In this document: one piece after another, positions 1 through 5,955 of the stretch
Numbering within the stretch: position 1 is the stretch's first letter
Layout: each line of letters begins with the position of its first letter
Assembly (NCBI GenBank): GCA_025927435.1
Contig: JAICLM010000019.1
Coordinates: 1-16,072 of the forward strand
From: Thermoleophilia bacterium
GTDB taxonomy: Bacteria; Actinomycetota; Thermoleophilia; Gaiellales; Gaiellaceae
Direction: 5' to 3'
DNA: 16,072 nucleotides
Notes under the pieces: model-generated
What the model was told of the DNA's origin: nothing
Seen by the model: the letters and a program-made list of their open reading frames with translations, nothing else
The model's database searches: none
Made by a program: the position numbers and the translations under genes

Positions 1-358
1 CCCACTCCTTGCAGAAGCCGCGGTAGGCGGCGCTGTTGAGGCAGGCAGCGGCAACCCGGCGTCCGTCGTCGAGCACCTGGCACTCCTCGGGATGGAACGC
101 GACCCAGCGGCTCTCGGCCTCGCCGCCGAAGGTGCGGCCGACGCCCCACGGGCTCGCCAGCACGTGGAGGCCGGCCGCCTGAGAGATCGCGACGATCTCG
201 GCCATCGTGTCGCGGTAGTAGGCGAGATCGTTCTCCGAGAAGGTATGGAGGACGCCGGTGTACCCGCGTGCGGCAAGATTGGCCATGTCCCGCTGCACGT
301 GCCGCGGGATCCGAACGCCGAAATACGAGGAGCCGGCGCGGGTCGGTGAAGTGGTCAT
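1..358 (-). CDS. Probable sugar-processing TIM-barrel-like protein (C-terminal part outside window)
   Basis: This is the last gene of the sugar-transport operon inside the window. Only its first 119 codons are present and it runs off the left edge. I read it from ATG at 358, seven bases after the permease stop. An AAAGGGTGA ribosome-binding site overlaps that stop. The protein starts MTTSPTRAGSSYFGV and continues with RHVQRDMANLAARGYTGVL, HTFSENDLAYY and PWGVGRTFGGEAESR. The early strand-then-helix pattern (SYFGVRI, GYTGVLHT, GLHVLASPWG) resembles the first repeats of a (beta/alpha)8 glycoside-hydrolase-like barrel. There is no signal peptide, so it would act in the cytoplasm on the imported sugar. 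I do not recognise a specific enzyme family. The glycosidase role rests on fold appearance and operon position only. Confidence 0.7.
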   Translation of the reverse strand, partial: MTTSPTRAGSSYFGVRIPRHVQRDMANLAARGYTGVLHTFSENDLAYYRDTMAEIVAISQAAGLHVLASPWGVGRTFGGEAESRWVAFHPEECQVLDDGRRVAAACLNSAAYRGFCKEW

Positions 359-365
359 GACCAGT

Positions 366-1202
366 TCACCCTTTCACGGCGCCGGTGGTGAGGCCGAAGG
401 AGATCCGGCGCTGGACGAGCAGGAAGAAGATCACGACCGGAATTGCGATCAGCGTCGAGGCGGCCATGATCTGGCCCCAGTCGACGAAGCGGTTACCGCC
501 ATAGAGGAAGGAGAGCCAGACCGTAATGGTCTGCTTGCTGCCGCTGTGGAGCAGGGTGTTCGCGAAGATGAACTCGTTCCAGCTTGTGATGAAGGCGAAC
601 ACTGCGGTCGCAACGAGCCCGGGTGCGACGAGCGGCAGAAGTATGCGCACGAACGCCCCGAGACGTGTCGACCCGTCCACCATCGCCGCCTCCTCCAGCT
701 CTTTCGGAATGCCAAGGACGAAGCCGCGCAGCGTCCAGACGCAGAAGGGAAGCGCAAAAGTCAGGTAGACGAGGATGACGCCGGTCAGCGTGTTCACCTG
801 GTGGCGACCCGCGAGCACGATGTAGAGCGGGATGATCAGCCCGGCCTGAGGCAGCATCTGAATCCCGATCACGAGCACGATGAAGAGCTTCCGTCCGCTG
901 AAGCCGTACTTCGCAAGTGCGATCGCAGCGAGGAACGAGAGCACGAGGGCGATGGCGACCGTCGCAAGCACGACGATGGCGCTGTTTCCTACGTCGGTCC
1001 AGAAGTACTGCCGGTGGATCGCGTCCGCGAAGTGCTGGAGCGTTGGATGGCGTGGGAACCACGTCGGCGTGAAGCTGCTGATCTGGTCGTTGTCCTTGAG
1101 CGAGGTCGAGAGCATCCAGAAGACGGGAAAGACCAGCACGACGAAGATCACGATCCCGAGGGCGTTCCAGCCGAGGCGCCCCCTGGCGCGGCGGCGGCTC
1201 AT
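366..1202 (-). CDS. Carbohydrate ABC transporter permease (MalG/DasC type)
   Basis: This is the second inner-membrane permease of a CUT1 sugar importer, 278 aa, the usual size for MalG-type subunits. A short basic N-terminus (MSRRRARGRLG) is followed by a first membrane span at about residues 14-32 and further hydrophobic spans typical of a six-helix permease. The conserved cytoplasmic EAA loop that docks with the ATPase is clear: EEAAMVDGST at 170-179, followed by the LP pair at 189-190. Its ATG overlaps the stop of the preceding permease in an ATGA junction, so the two are translationally coupled and probably made in equal amounts. The next gene begins seven bases downstream. The substrate cannot be read from this protein. 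Confidence 0.95.
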   Translation of the reverse strand: MSRRRARGRLGWNALGIVIFVVLVFPVFWMLSTSLKDNDQISSFTPTWFPRHPTLQHFADAIHRQYFWTDVGNSAIVVLATVAIALVLSFLAAIALAKYGFSGRKLFIVLVIGIQMLPQAGLIIPLYIVLAGRHQVNTLTGVILVYLTFALPFCVWTLRGFVLGIPKELEEAAMVDGSTRLGAFVRILLPLVAPGLVATAVFAFITSWNEFIFANTLLHSGSKQTITVWLSFLYGGNRFVDWGQIMAASTLIAIPVVIFFLLVQRRISFGLTTGAVKG

Positions 1203-2173
1203 GCCTCCTCACCCACCCGCAGCATCCGCCGCACGTAGACGACACTCAGTGCCGCCACGATCACGAGCATGAGGATCGAGATCGCGGCGCCGATTCCGAA
1301 ATCGGTCTTCCCGAAGCCCTCGAAGTAGAGATAGGTGCTCATCAGGTAGTTGGACGTGGTCTGCTGGCCCGGGCCGATGAGCAGGTAGGGCTGGGTGAAA
1401 GCGCCGAAATCCCAGATGATGGACAGGCTCGTCAGGATCAGAAGGACCGGCATCAGGACCGGCAGCGTGACGTCCTTGAAGATCCGCCATGCACGCGCGC
1501 CGTCGATCTGGGCGGCCTCGACAAGCTCGTGCGGCACCTGGGAGAGCGCCGCATAGACGGTGATCGTGACGAAGGGGATCGCGCCCCAAACCACGAGGCT
1601 CGTCACCATCGAGTACTGCGAGAACGTCGTCTCGTACCAGTTGTGCTGGAAGTAGTTGCCGAAGTGCAAGACGTCCGTGAGGATGTAGTTGAGGACGCCG
1701 TTCTCGCTGTTCGTCATCCAGCTCCAGACCTGGACGGCGACGACGGGCGGCATCGCCCAGACGAGGACGAGACCCGTGGTCAGCAGGAGCCGAACCCAGG
1801 TCGAGACCCTCACGAGGAGCAGCGCACCAAGCGTTCCAAGCACCATCGTCAGGCCGACGTTCACGGCGGTGAAGACGACTGTGCGCAGTAGCACGTGCCA
1901 GAAGACCTGGTCATGGAGGACGGTGCGGAAGTTGTCGAGCCCGATGTACTCCCCGTGGTGCTGGACGAGCTCGATCAGGCCGTACTTCTGGAGCGAGAGC
2001 TTGACGAGGTAGTAGATCGGGTAGCCGAGAATCGCCGCCAGGACGAGGACGACCGGCAGAACGAGGAGGTACGGGACCGACCCGCCGACGATACGCCGGC
2101 CGGTAAGCCGCCGCCGCCGCGACCCTGCGGTCGCGGCGGCGGCGGTGAGCGCGGTGGACTCGCTCCTGCTCAG
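1199..2173 (-). CDS. Carbohydrate ABC transporter permease (MalF/DasB type), non-canonical start
   Basis: This is the first permease of the CUT1 importer. The EAA docking loop (VEAAQIDGA) is at about residues 218-226 when numbered from the proposed start. A first membrane span (YLLVLPVVLVLAAILGYPIY) is clearly coded in frame upstream of the GTG at 1894, so a start at 1894 would lose TM1 and cannot be right. Reading upstream, the frame stays open through an Arg-rich cytoplasmic tail (SRRRRLTGRR) into the end of the binding-protein gene. I found no ATG, GTG or TTG in this frame back to about 2300. I place the start tentatively at CTG 2173, seven bases after the upstream stop, giving 324 aa. CTC at 2149, behind an AGGAG sequence, is another option. 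A base error in the assembly could also have removed a normal start. Function is secure; the 5' end is not. Confidence 0.88.
   Translation of the reverse strand: MSRSESTALTAAAATAGSRRRRLTGRRIVGGSVPYLLVLPVVLVLAAILGYPIYYLVKLSLQKYGLIELVQHHGEYIGLDNFRTVLHDQVFWHVLLRTVVFTAVNVGLTMVLGTLGALLLVRVSTWVRLLLTTGLVLVWAMPPVVAVQVWSWMTNSENGVLNYILTDVLHFGNYFQHNWYETTFSQYSMVTSLVVWGAIPFVTITVYAALSQVPHELVEAAQIDGARAWRIFKDVTLPVLMPVLLILTSLSIIWDFGAFTQPYLLIGPGQQTTSNYLMSTYLYFEGFGKTDFGIGAAISILMLVIVAALSVVYVRRMLRVGEEA
2108..2145 (-). promoter_or_regulatory. Perfect 17-bp stem-loop between binding-protein and permease genes
   Basis: Bases 2108-2124 and 2129-2145 are exact reverse complements (17 bp, almost all G-C) around a four-base loop. 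In the minus-strand mRNA the hairpin begins 35 bases after the stop of the binding-protein gene. It occupies codons 10-22 of the next permease if that gene starts at 2173. Hairpins after the binding-protein gene are known in sugar ABC operons (for example the malE-malF intercistronic REP of E. coli), where they protect the upstream mRNA and keep binding protein in excess over permease. No U-tract follows, so it is unlikely to be a complete terminator. Confidence 0.8.
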
Positions 2174-2180
2174 GAGAGGT

Positions 2181-3428
2181 CTACGGCTCGTTGAGGGTTT
2201 CCGCGATGTTCTGGTCGGCCACCTGCGCGGCCTTCTTGACCGAGAGGTTGCCGGTGAGGAACTGGGCGAGGAACGTCTTGAGGATGTTGCCGGTCTGCAC
2301 GTCGATCCAGTGCTTCGACTGCGGCACGAACCAGCTTCGCGCTGCAGCCCGCTCGTTCACGGTATTGCCGAGCAGGTTGGTCGCGTTCGGGATGTTCCCC
2401 TTCTTCTCCAGCGCCTTCTCATTGGTGGTGCTGGTGAAGTCGGCGATCCACGCCCGGGCCTGAGCCTGCGCGTTGCTCTGGATCGGCACCGCGAGGTCGG
2501 AGCCGCCGAGGAAGCCGGGGATCGGCTTACCTTTCGTGTGGCTCGGCATCACGAACTGCCCGACGACCTTCGAGTACTTCTTGCCGGTGCAGCACGTGTA
2601 CCAGGCGGGGCCGTAGTTCGCGGCCGTCCGCCCCTGCGAGAAGACCGTGTACGGGAAGGGGTTCGTCCCGTCGAGCCTCGCCGACGATCTCGGTTGCGTG
2701 GCGCGGAAGAACGCCTTGAACCTCTTGAGGCCCCTGAGCGACTTCTTCGACGCGAGCGTCCCGACCCACTTGCCGTGGGACTTGTGCGCGATCGAGCCGC
2801 CGTAGTCGAAGACCCAGCCGAGTGCCGTGAACCAGTCCTCGCCGCCGACGTACAGAGGCGCGAAGCCCTTGACGTGCCTCTGCATCTTCCCCACTTTGAC
2901 GAGCTCCCTCTGGAACTGCGCCATGCTCTTCGGAGGCTTCTTGAAGCCGGCCTTCTTGAACAGGTCGGTGCGGTAGGTGATCACCCGCGAGCCGGCGTAG
3001 TACGGGACGCCGTAGAGCTTGCCGTCGAACGTCGCGGAGGCTTTCAGTCCAGCGAGCCACTTCGAGGAGTTGTCGAACGACGACTTGTATTGGCCGAGGT
3101 TCGCGAACTCGCCGCTGGCCATATATGCGGTCATGTCGGTGTTGCCCATCTCGATCACGTCCGGCGTGTCGTTGCCGGCGATCGTGGCGTCGAACTTCTG
3201 CAGATGATCGTTCCACTGCTGGTACTGAACGCTCACGTTCCAACCCGGATGCGAGTTTTCGAACTTGTTGTTCGCAGCCGTAACCAGCTCCGGCCAACCA
3301 TTCTGGGCGTCGACCTGGAGCCACACCGTGAGTGTGTGACCCGCTGCCTTACTGCTCTGGGCAGTCGTCGCGACGACGACCGAGAGCGCGACCGCGGCGG
3401 CGACCACCGCGAGAACCCGGTATCTCAT
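2181..3428 (-). CDS. Extracellular sugar-binding protein of CUT1 ABC transporter
   Basis: This 415-aa solute-binding protein would capture the sugar outside the membrane and deliver it to the two permeases. Residues 1-29 form a classic Sec signal peptide: MRYR, a long Ala/Val hydrophobic core, then a likely AXA-type cleavage near SKA-AG. There is no lipobox cysteine; the only cysteines are the adjacent pair in WYTCC. That is unusual for a Gram-positive-type cell, where these proteins are normally lipid-anchored. Family features of SBP_bac_1 follow: LTVWLQVDA at the first strand, DTPDVIEMGNTD, LYGVPYYAGSR and TYRTDLFKKAG. Basic Lys/His content is high. ATG 3428 has a GAGGGAG ribosome-binding site about eight bases upstream. 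It is the first gene after a promoter with operator-like sites and heads the transport operon. Confidence 0.93.
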   Translation of the reverse strand: MRYRVLAVVAAAVALSVVVATTAQSSKAAGHTLTVWLQVDAQNGWPELVTAANNKFENSHPGWNVSVQYQQWNDHLQKFDATIAGNDTPDVIEMGNTDMTAYMASGEFANLGQYKSSFDNSSKWLAGLKASATFDGKLYGVPYYAGSRVITYRTDLFKKAGFKKPPKSMAQFQRELVKVGKMQRHVKGFAPLYVGGEDWFTALGWVFDYGGSIAHKSHGKWVGTLASKKSLRGLKRFKAFFRATQPRSSARLDGTNPFPYTVFSQGRTAANYGPAWYTCCTGKKYSKVVGQFVMPSHTKGKPIPGFLGGSDLAVPIQSNAQAQARAWIADFTSTTNEKALEKKGNIPNATNLLGNTVNERAAARSWFVPQSKHWIDVQTGNILKTFLAQFLTGNLSVKKAAQVADQNIAETLNEP

Positions 3429-3515
3429 GCCAAATCTCCCTCGAGACGTCGACGCGGAAGCCGGGCGCCCTGAGCGTCTGTGGCCGGAAAACCGGAGACG
3501 TCCAGCTGTGCGTCG

Positions 3516-3531
3516 AGTGGTCTATACCAAT
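3516..3531. promoter_or_regulatory. DasR dre-like operator in the leader of the binding-protein operon
   Basis: The plus strand reads AGTGGTCTATACCAAT. It matches 14 of 16 positions of the Streptomyces DasR site AGTGGTCTAGACCAGT, a consensus quoted from memory. Its arms TGGT and ACCA are inverted repeats. It lies just downstream of the likely transcription start of the binding-protein operon, a good position for repression by the neighbouring HutC-type regulator. Confidence 0.6.
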
Positions 3532-3544
3532 CGGCCACGGCGGG

Positions 3545-3573
3545 AATCTCCCACACCAGACCACTCTTGTCAA
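3545..3573 (-). promoter_or_regulatory. Predicted promoter of the sugar-binding protein/permease operon
   Basis: On the minus strand a perfect -35 TTGACA (3573-3568) is followed after 17 bases by GAGATT (3550-3545), which has only three of six -10 matches. The -35 is strong and the -10 is weak. It lies just after the regulator gene and about 110 bases upstream of the binding-protein start. Confidence 0.5.
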
Positions 3574-3574
3574 G
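3559..3574. promoter_or_regulatory. Candidate operator overlapping the -35 of the binding-protein promoter
   Basis: The minus strand reads CTTGACAAGAGTGGTC, nearly the same as CTTGACCAAGTGGTC at 4336-4350 in the regulator/ATPase spacer, with one extra base and one change. Its AGTGGTCT end is a dre half-site. It covers the -35 and part of the spacer, where a bound repressor would block RNA polymerase. Confidence 0.5.
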
Positions 3575-3590
3575 GGCTGTGTGCGACGGC

Positions 3591-4313
3591 TTACGAGGGC
3601 GTCAACTCGGAGACGATCTGGTACCGGTCGCCGCGGTAGATCGAGTGGACGAACTCGAGGGTGCGACCGTCTGCATCGCGGCTCGTGCGCTCGAACAGGA
3701 ATGCCGGCGAATGGAGCGGCACCTCGAGCACGGTCGACTCCTCCTCGTTCGTCACGGTCGGCTCTATCGTCTGCATCGCCGCGGCGATCTCCACCCCGTA
3801 CCGCTTGCGCAGGAGCTCGTAGAACGATCCCTCCAGGTCGCGCGGCTCGACGCCGGGCACGACGCCTGCGGGGATATGGAGGGTCTCGATCGCCATCGAG
3901 ACGCCGTCGGCCAAGCGCAGGCGCTTGACCACGACGACTTCGTCTCCCGGAGAGACGTTGAGGAAGCGGCCGAGGCGCGGCCCGGCTAGCTGCCGGGTGA
4001 GCGAGAGCGTGGTGCTGCTCGGCACCATCCCGCGCCGGCGCATGTCCTCGCTGAACGAGGTCATCGTCAGCTGCTGCGAGATCTTGGGCTGCTGGACGTA
4101 GGTACCGCTGCCGCGGCGACGCACGAGGTAGCCCTCGCGCGCCAGGTCGTCGAGCGCGGCGCGGACGGTCAGGCGCGAGACCCCGAGGTCTGCGCTGAGC
4201 TGCCGCTCGGAGGGGATTGCGGTGCCGACGCCCAGACGCTCGATGAGCTCGAGCACCTGCTGCCGCGCCGCGCTCTGCTTGGTCATCTTGGCCGGAGATC
4301 CGATCGCCTCCAT
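3591..4313 (-). CDS. GntR/HutC-family transcriptional regulator (UTRA domain)
   Basis: This is a ligand-responsive repressor, probably of the adjacent transporter genes. Residues 14-76 form the winged helix-turn-helix typical of GntR proteins (AIPSERQLSADLGVSRLTV, then RRRGSGTYV at the wing). Residues 95-235 form a UTRA effector domain, with VVVVKRLRLADGVSMAIE, GSFYELLRKRYGV and FERTSRDADGR, ending EFVHSIYRGDRYQ as HutC-class members do. UTRA domains usually bind a phosphorylated sugar or other small ligand. I chose ATG 4313 (240 aa): a -10 box (TATAGT) at 4329-4324 lies upstream of it but downstream of the ATG at 4358, excluding that earlier start. ATG 4286 (231 aa) is the alternative. Neither has a good ribosome-binding site, and the leader would be only about four bases. 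An operator-like palindrome in its own promoter suggests autoregulation. Confidence 0.92.
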   Translation of the reverse strand: MEAIGSPAKMTKQSAARQQVLELIERLGVGTAIPSERQLSADLGVSRLTVRAALDDLAREGYLVRRRGSGTYVQQPKISQQLTMTSFSEDMRRRGMVPSSTTLSLTRQLAGPRLGRFLNVSPGDEVVVVKRLRLADGVSMAIETLHIPAGVVPGVEPRDLEGSFYELLRKRYGVEIAAAMQTIEPTVTNEEESTVLEVPLHSPAFLFERTSRDADGRTLEFVHSIYRGDRYQIVSELTPS

Positions 4314-4323
4314 CGTGCAGGCG

Positions 4324-4352
4324 ACTATAGAGGCACTTGACCAAGTGGTCAA
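4324..4352 (-). promoter_or_regulatory. Predicted promoter of the GntR regulator
   Basis: On the minus strand TTGACC (4352-4347) is separated by exactly 17 bases from TATAGT (4329-4324), five of six matches to each consensus. Transcription would begin near 4317, almost at ATG 4313, so the mRNA is leaderless or nearly so. The palindrome at 4337-4352 covers the -35. Confidence 0.65.
4337..4352. promoter_or_regulatory. Palindromic operator between divergent regulator and ATPase promoters
   Basis: TTGACCAAGTGGTCAA has perfect seven-base arms (TTGACCA/TGGTCAA) around a two-base centre. It overlaps the -35 of the regulator promoter and ends just before the -35 of the ATPase promoter. In a shifted register (4344-4359) it matches about 12 of 16 positions of the dre consensus as I recall it. 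Both readings share AGTGGTC with the two sites near 3516-3574. Confidence 0.6.
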
Positions 4353-4357
4353 TGCCA

Positions 4358-4386
4358 TTGCTTTCTGGCGACAGATGCGGTATAGA
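4358..4386 (+). promoter_or_regulatory. Predicted promoter of the ABC ATPase gene
   Basis: TTGCTT (4358-4363), a 17-base spacer and TATAGA (4381-4386) form a reasonable sigma-70-type promoter. It would start RNA near 4393. This lies after the ATG at 4391 and about ten bases before GTG 4403, which helps choose the latter as the start. Confidence 0.5.
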
Positions 4387-4402
4387 CTCCATGATCCTTC
4401 GC

Positions 4403-5575
4403 GTGGCCGAAATCGTCCTCGACAACGTCAGCAAGGTCTTCTCCGGCGGGGTGGTCGCCGTCGATGGCGTCTCACTCACCATCGCCGGCGGCGAGTTCCT
4501 CGTCCTCGTTGGACCGTCCGGCTGCGGCAAGTCGACGCTACTGCGCATGATCGCCGGCCTCGAGGAGGCGACGGCTGGGACGATCTCGATCGGCGAGCAG
4601 GACGTGACCGAGCTGCCTCCGCGCGGCCGCGACATCGCGATGGTCTTCCAGAGCTACGCGCTCTACCCGCACATGACCGTGCGCCAGAACCTCGGCTACG
4701 GGCTGAAGGTGCGTAAGACGCCGAAGCGCGAGATCGCCGAGCGCGTCGACCGCGCCGCGCAGCTCCTCGGGCTCGACCAGCTGCTCGACCGCAAGCCGGC
4801 CGCTCTATCCGGCGGCCAGCGGCAGCGGGTCGCAATGGGACGCGCAATCGTGCGCGAGCCCAAAGCGTTCCTCATGGACGAGCCGCTCTCGAACCTCGAC
4901 GCGAAGCTCCGCGTGAGCATGCGTGCCCAGCTGGCCGCGCTGCACAGCCGGCTGGCCACGACGACGATCTACGTCACGCACGACCAGATCGAGGCGATGA
5001 CGCTGGGGCAGCGCGTGGCCGTCATGCGCGACGGGCGGATCCAACAGGCCGACACGCCGCAAGAGCTGTACGCGCGGCCGGCCAACCTCTTCGTGGCCGC
5101 CTTCATCGGTTCTCCGGCGATGAACCTCGTCGAGGCCGAGATCGCCGGCGGTCAGCTCCGCTTCGGCGACTACGCGATCCCGCTCGCCGGCGGGAGCACG
5201 CCGCCAGACGGCCAGGTGATCGCGGGCCTCCGCCCAGAGGCATTCGAGGATGCCGCCTTCGCGGAGCCCGATTTGCCGCGCATCGACGTGAAGGTCGAGG
5301 TCGTGGAGGAGCTCGGCGCGGACACGCACGTGCTGTTCACGGTCGCGGCTCCACGCGTCGAGGCGAGCGAGGTGCGCGAGGCGGCCGGCGACGAGGACGC
5401 GGCACTCACTGCCGTCGACGGGTCGCTCTTCACTGCCCGCGTCGACCCGGGAACCTCGGCCAGGCCCGGGGCTCCGCTCCGACTCGCGGTCGACCCGTCG
5501 CGGTTCCACTATTTCGATCGCGAGACCGGCCTGCGCCTCGAGCCCGCGCGCGAGCTCGCGACGGTCGCGACCTAG
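4403..5575 (+). CDS. CUT1 sugar ABC transporter ATP-binding protein (MsiK/UgpC/MalK type)
   Basis: This cytoplasmic ATPase powers the sugar importer. Numbered from GTG 4403 (390 aa), it has Walker A GPSGCGKST at 37-45, the Q-loop at Q83, signature LSGGQ at 135-139, Walker B AFLMDE at 155-160 with catalytic E160, and the H-loop at H193. A MalK-type C-terminal regulatory half (TOBE-like) follows from about residue 235. The GTG start gives MAEIVLDNVSKVF, the usual family N-terminus. ATG 4391 adds four residues but lies upstream of the predicted transcription start. In many actinobacteria one MsiK-like ATPase serves several sugar importers. Here it sits beside its permeases but is transcribed separately, divergent from the regulator. 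Its stop codon shares a CTAG with the converging small gene. Confidence 0.95.
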   Translation: MAEIVLDNVSKVFSGGVVAVDGVSLTIAGGEFLVLVGPSGCGKSTLLRMIAGLEEATAGTISIGEQDVTELPPRGRDIAMVFQSYALYPHMTVRQNLGYGLKVRKTPKREIAERVDRAAQLLGLDQLLDRKPAALSGGQRQRVAMGRAIVREPKAFLMDEPLSNLDAKLRVSMRAQLAALHSRLATTTIYVTHDQIEAMTLGQRVAVMRDGRIQQADTPQELYARPANLFVAAFIGSPAMNLVEAEIAGGQLRFGDYAIPLAGGSTPPDGQVIAGLRPEAFEDAAFAEPDLPRIDVKVEVVEELGADTHVLFTVAAPRVEASEVREAAGDEDAALTAVDGSLFTARVDPGTSARPGAPLRLAVDPSRFHYFDRETGLRLEPARELATVAT

Positions 5576-5820
5576 CCGAGTGCGGGAACGGGCTCGCCGG
5601 CCCGAGACGAGCCCGGCCCGAGACAGTCCGACGAGCGCACCTCGCCGCCGTTCTCCCGCAGCTCCGCGAACTCGGCGGGCAACAGCTCGACCCGCCGGTC
5701 GCAATCGTCACCGCATTCGCAGAGGAATTCTCCCGGCAGAGCGGGGTCGGTCGACTGGAGCAGCTCGTAGATCCGGTCGTTGACCTCGCGGAACAGGATC
5801 GATCGCTGGCCGGGGCTCAT
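5572..5820 (-). CDS. Small conserved-looking Cys-motif protein, function unknown
   Basis: This 82-aa protein starts MSPGQRSILFREVNDRI. It has a charged N-terminal helix (FREVNDRIYELLQ), then FLCECGDDCDRRVELL with C34, C36 and C40, then an acidic/amphipathic helix (PAEFAELRENG) and a loose Gly/Pro tail with one more Cys. The REVN-(E/D)RI plus CECGxxxC layout recalls small actinobacterial proteins of unknown function. The clustered cysteines could bind a metal such as zinc or be redox-active. ATG 5820 has AAGGAG upstream, but at a rather long 12-base spacing. It converges on the ATPase gene, sharing CTAG at the stops, and lies back-to-back with the peroxiredoxin gene across 135 bases. I assign no function. 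Confidence 0.7.
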   Translation of the reverse strand: MSPGQRSILFREVNDRIYELLQSTDPALPGEFLCECGDDCDRRVELLPAEFAELRENGGEVRSSDCLGPGSSRAGEPVPALG

Positions 5821-5904
5821 ACCGAGAGCATGCTCCTTCGGGACGCGCAGACAAAGCGGAAGAGCCTGGGGCTTACGGACGTTTTACGCCACTGGGCGCC
5901 GCCG

Positions 5905-5934
5905 TTGCGACGCCCTCGAAGCGACCGTTAGGGT
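5905..5934 (+). promoter_or_regulatory. Possible promoter of the peroxiredoxin gene
   Basis: TTGCGA (5905-5910) precedes TAGGGT (5929-5934) at an 18-base spacing, three to four matches in each box. It is the best candidate in the 135-base spacer and is tentative. Confidence 0.3.
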
Positions 5935-5943
5935 CGTCAAAAA

Positions 5944-5950
5944 GGGAGGT
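5944..5950 (+). promoter_or_regulatory. Strong ribosome-binding site of the peroxiredoxin gene
   Basis: GGGAGGT lies five bases before ATG 5956. It is one of the few strong Shine-Dalgarno sequences here, contrasting with the leaderless-type starts of several neighbours, and suggests a highly translated gene. Confidence 0.8.
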
Positions 5951-5955
5951 ACGGA

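Noticed and set aside
258..1238. A 326-codon open frame on the plus strand opposite the MalG-type permease
   Set aside because: It is antisense to a permease with a clear EAA loop; its product is a charged, domain-less sequence.
2108..2145. The CCG/CGG run as a microsatellite or CRISPR-like repeat
   Set aside because: There are only four CCG units on one arm and the feature is one inverted repeat, with no spaced direct repeats. It is better read as a hairpin.
2145..3473. A 442-codon plus-strand frame opposite the sugar-binding protein
   Set aside because: It has no motifs and Arg/Glu/Leu-rich composition. The minus-strand gene has a signal peptide, family motifs and a ribosome-binding site.
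4337..4402. Upstream starts for the ATPase at ATG 4337 or 4391
   Set aside because: Both lie upstream of the predicted transcription start, and the first overlaps the operator. Family alignment from memory favours MAEIVLDNVSKVF from GTG 4403.
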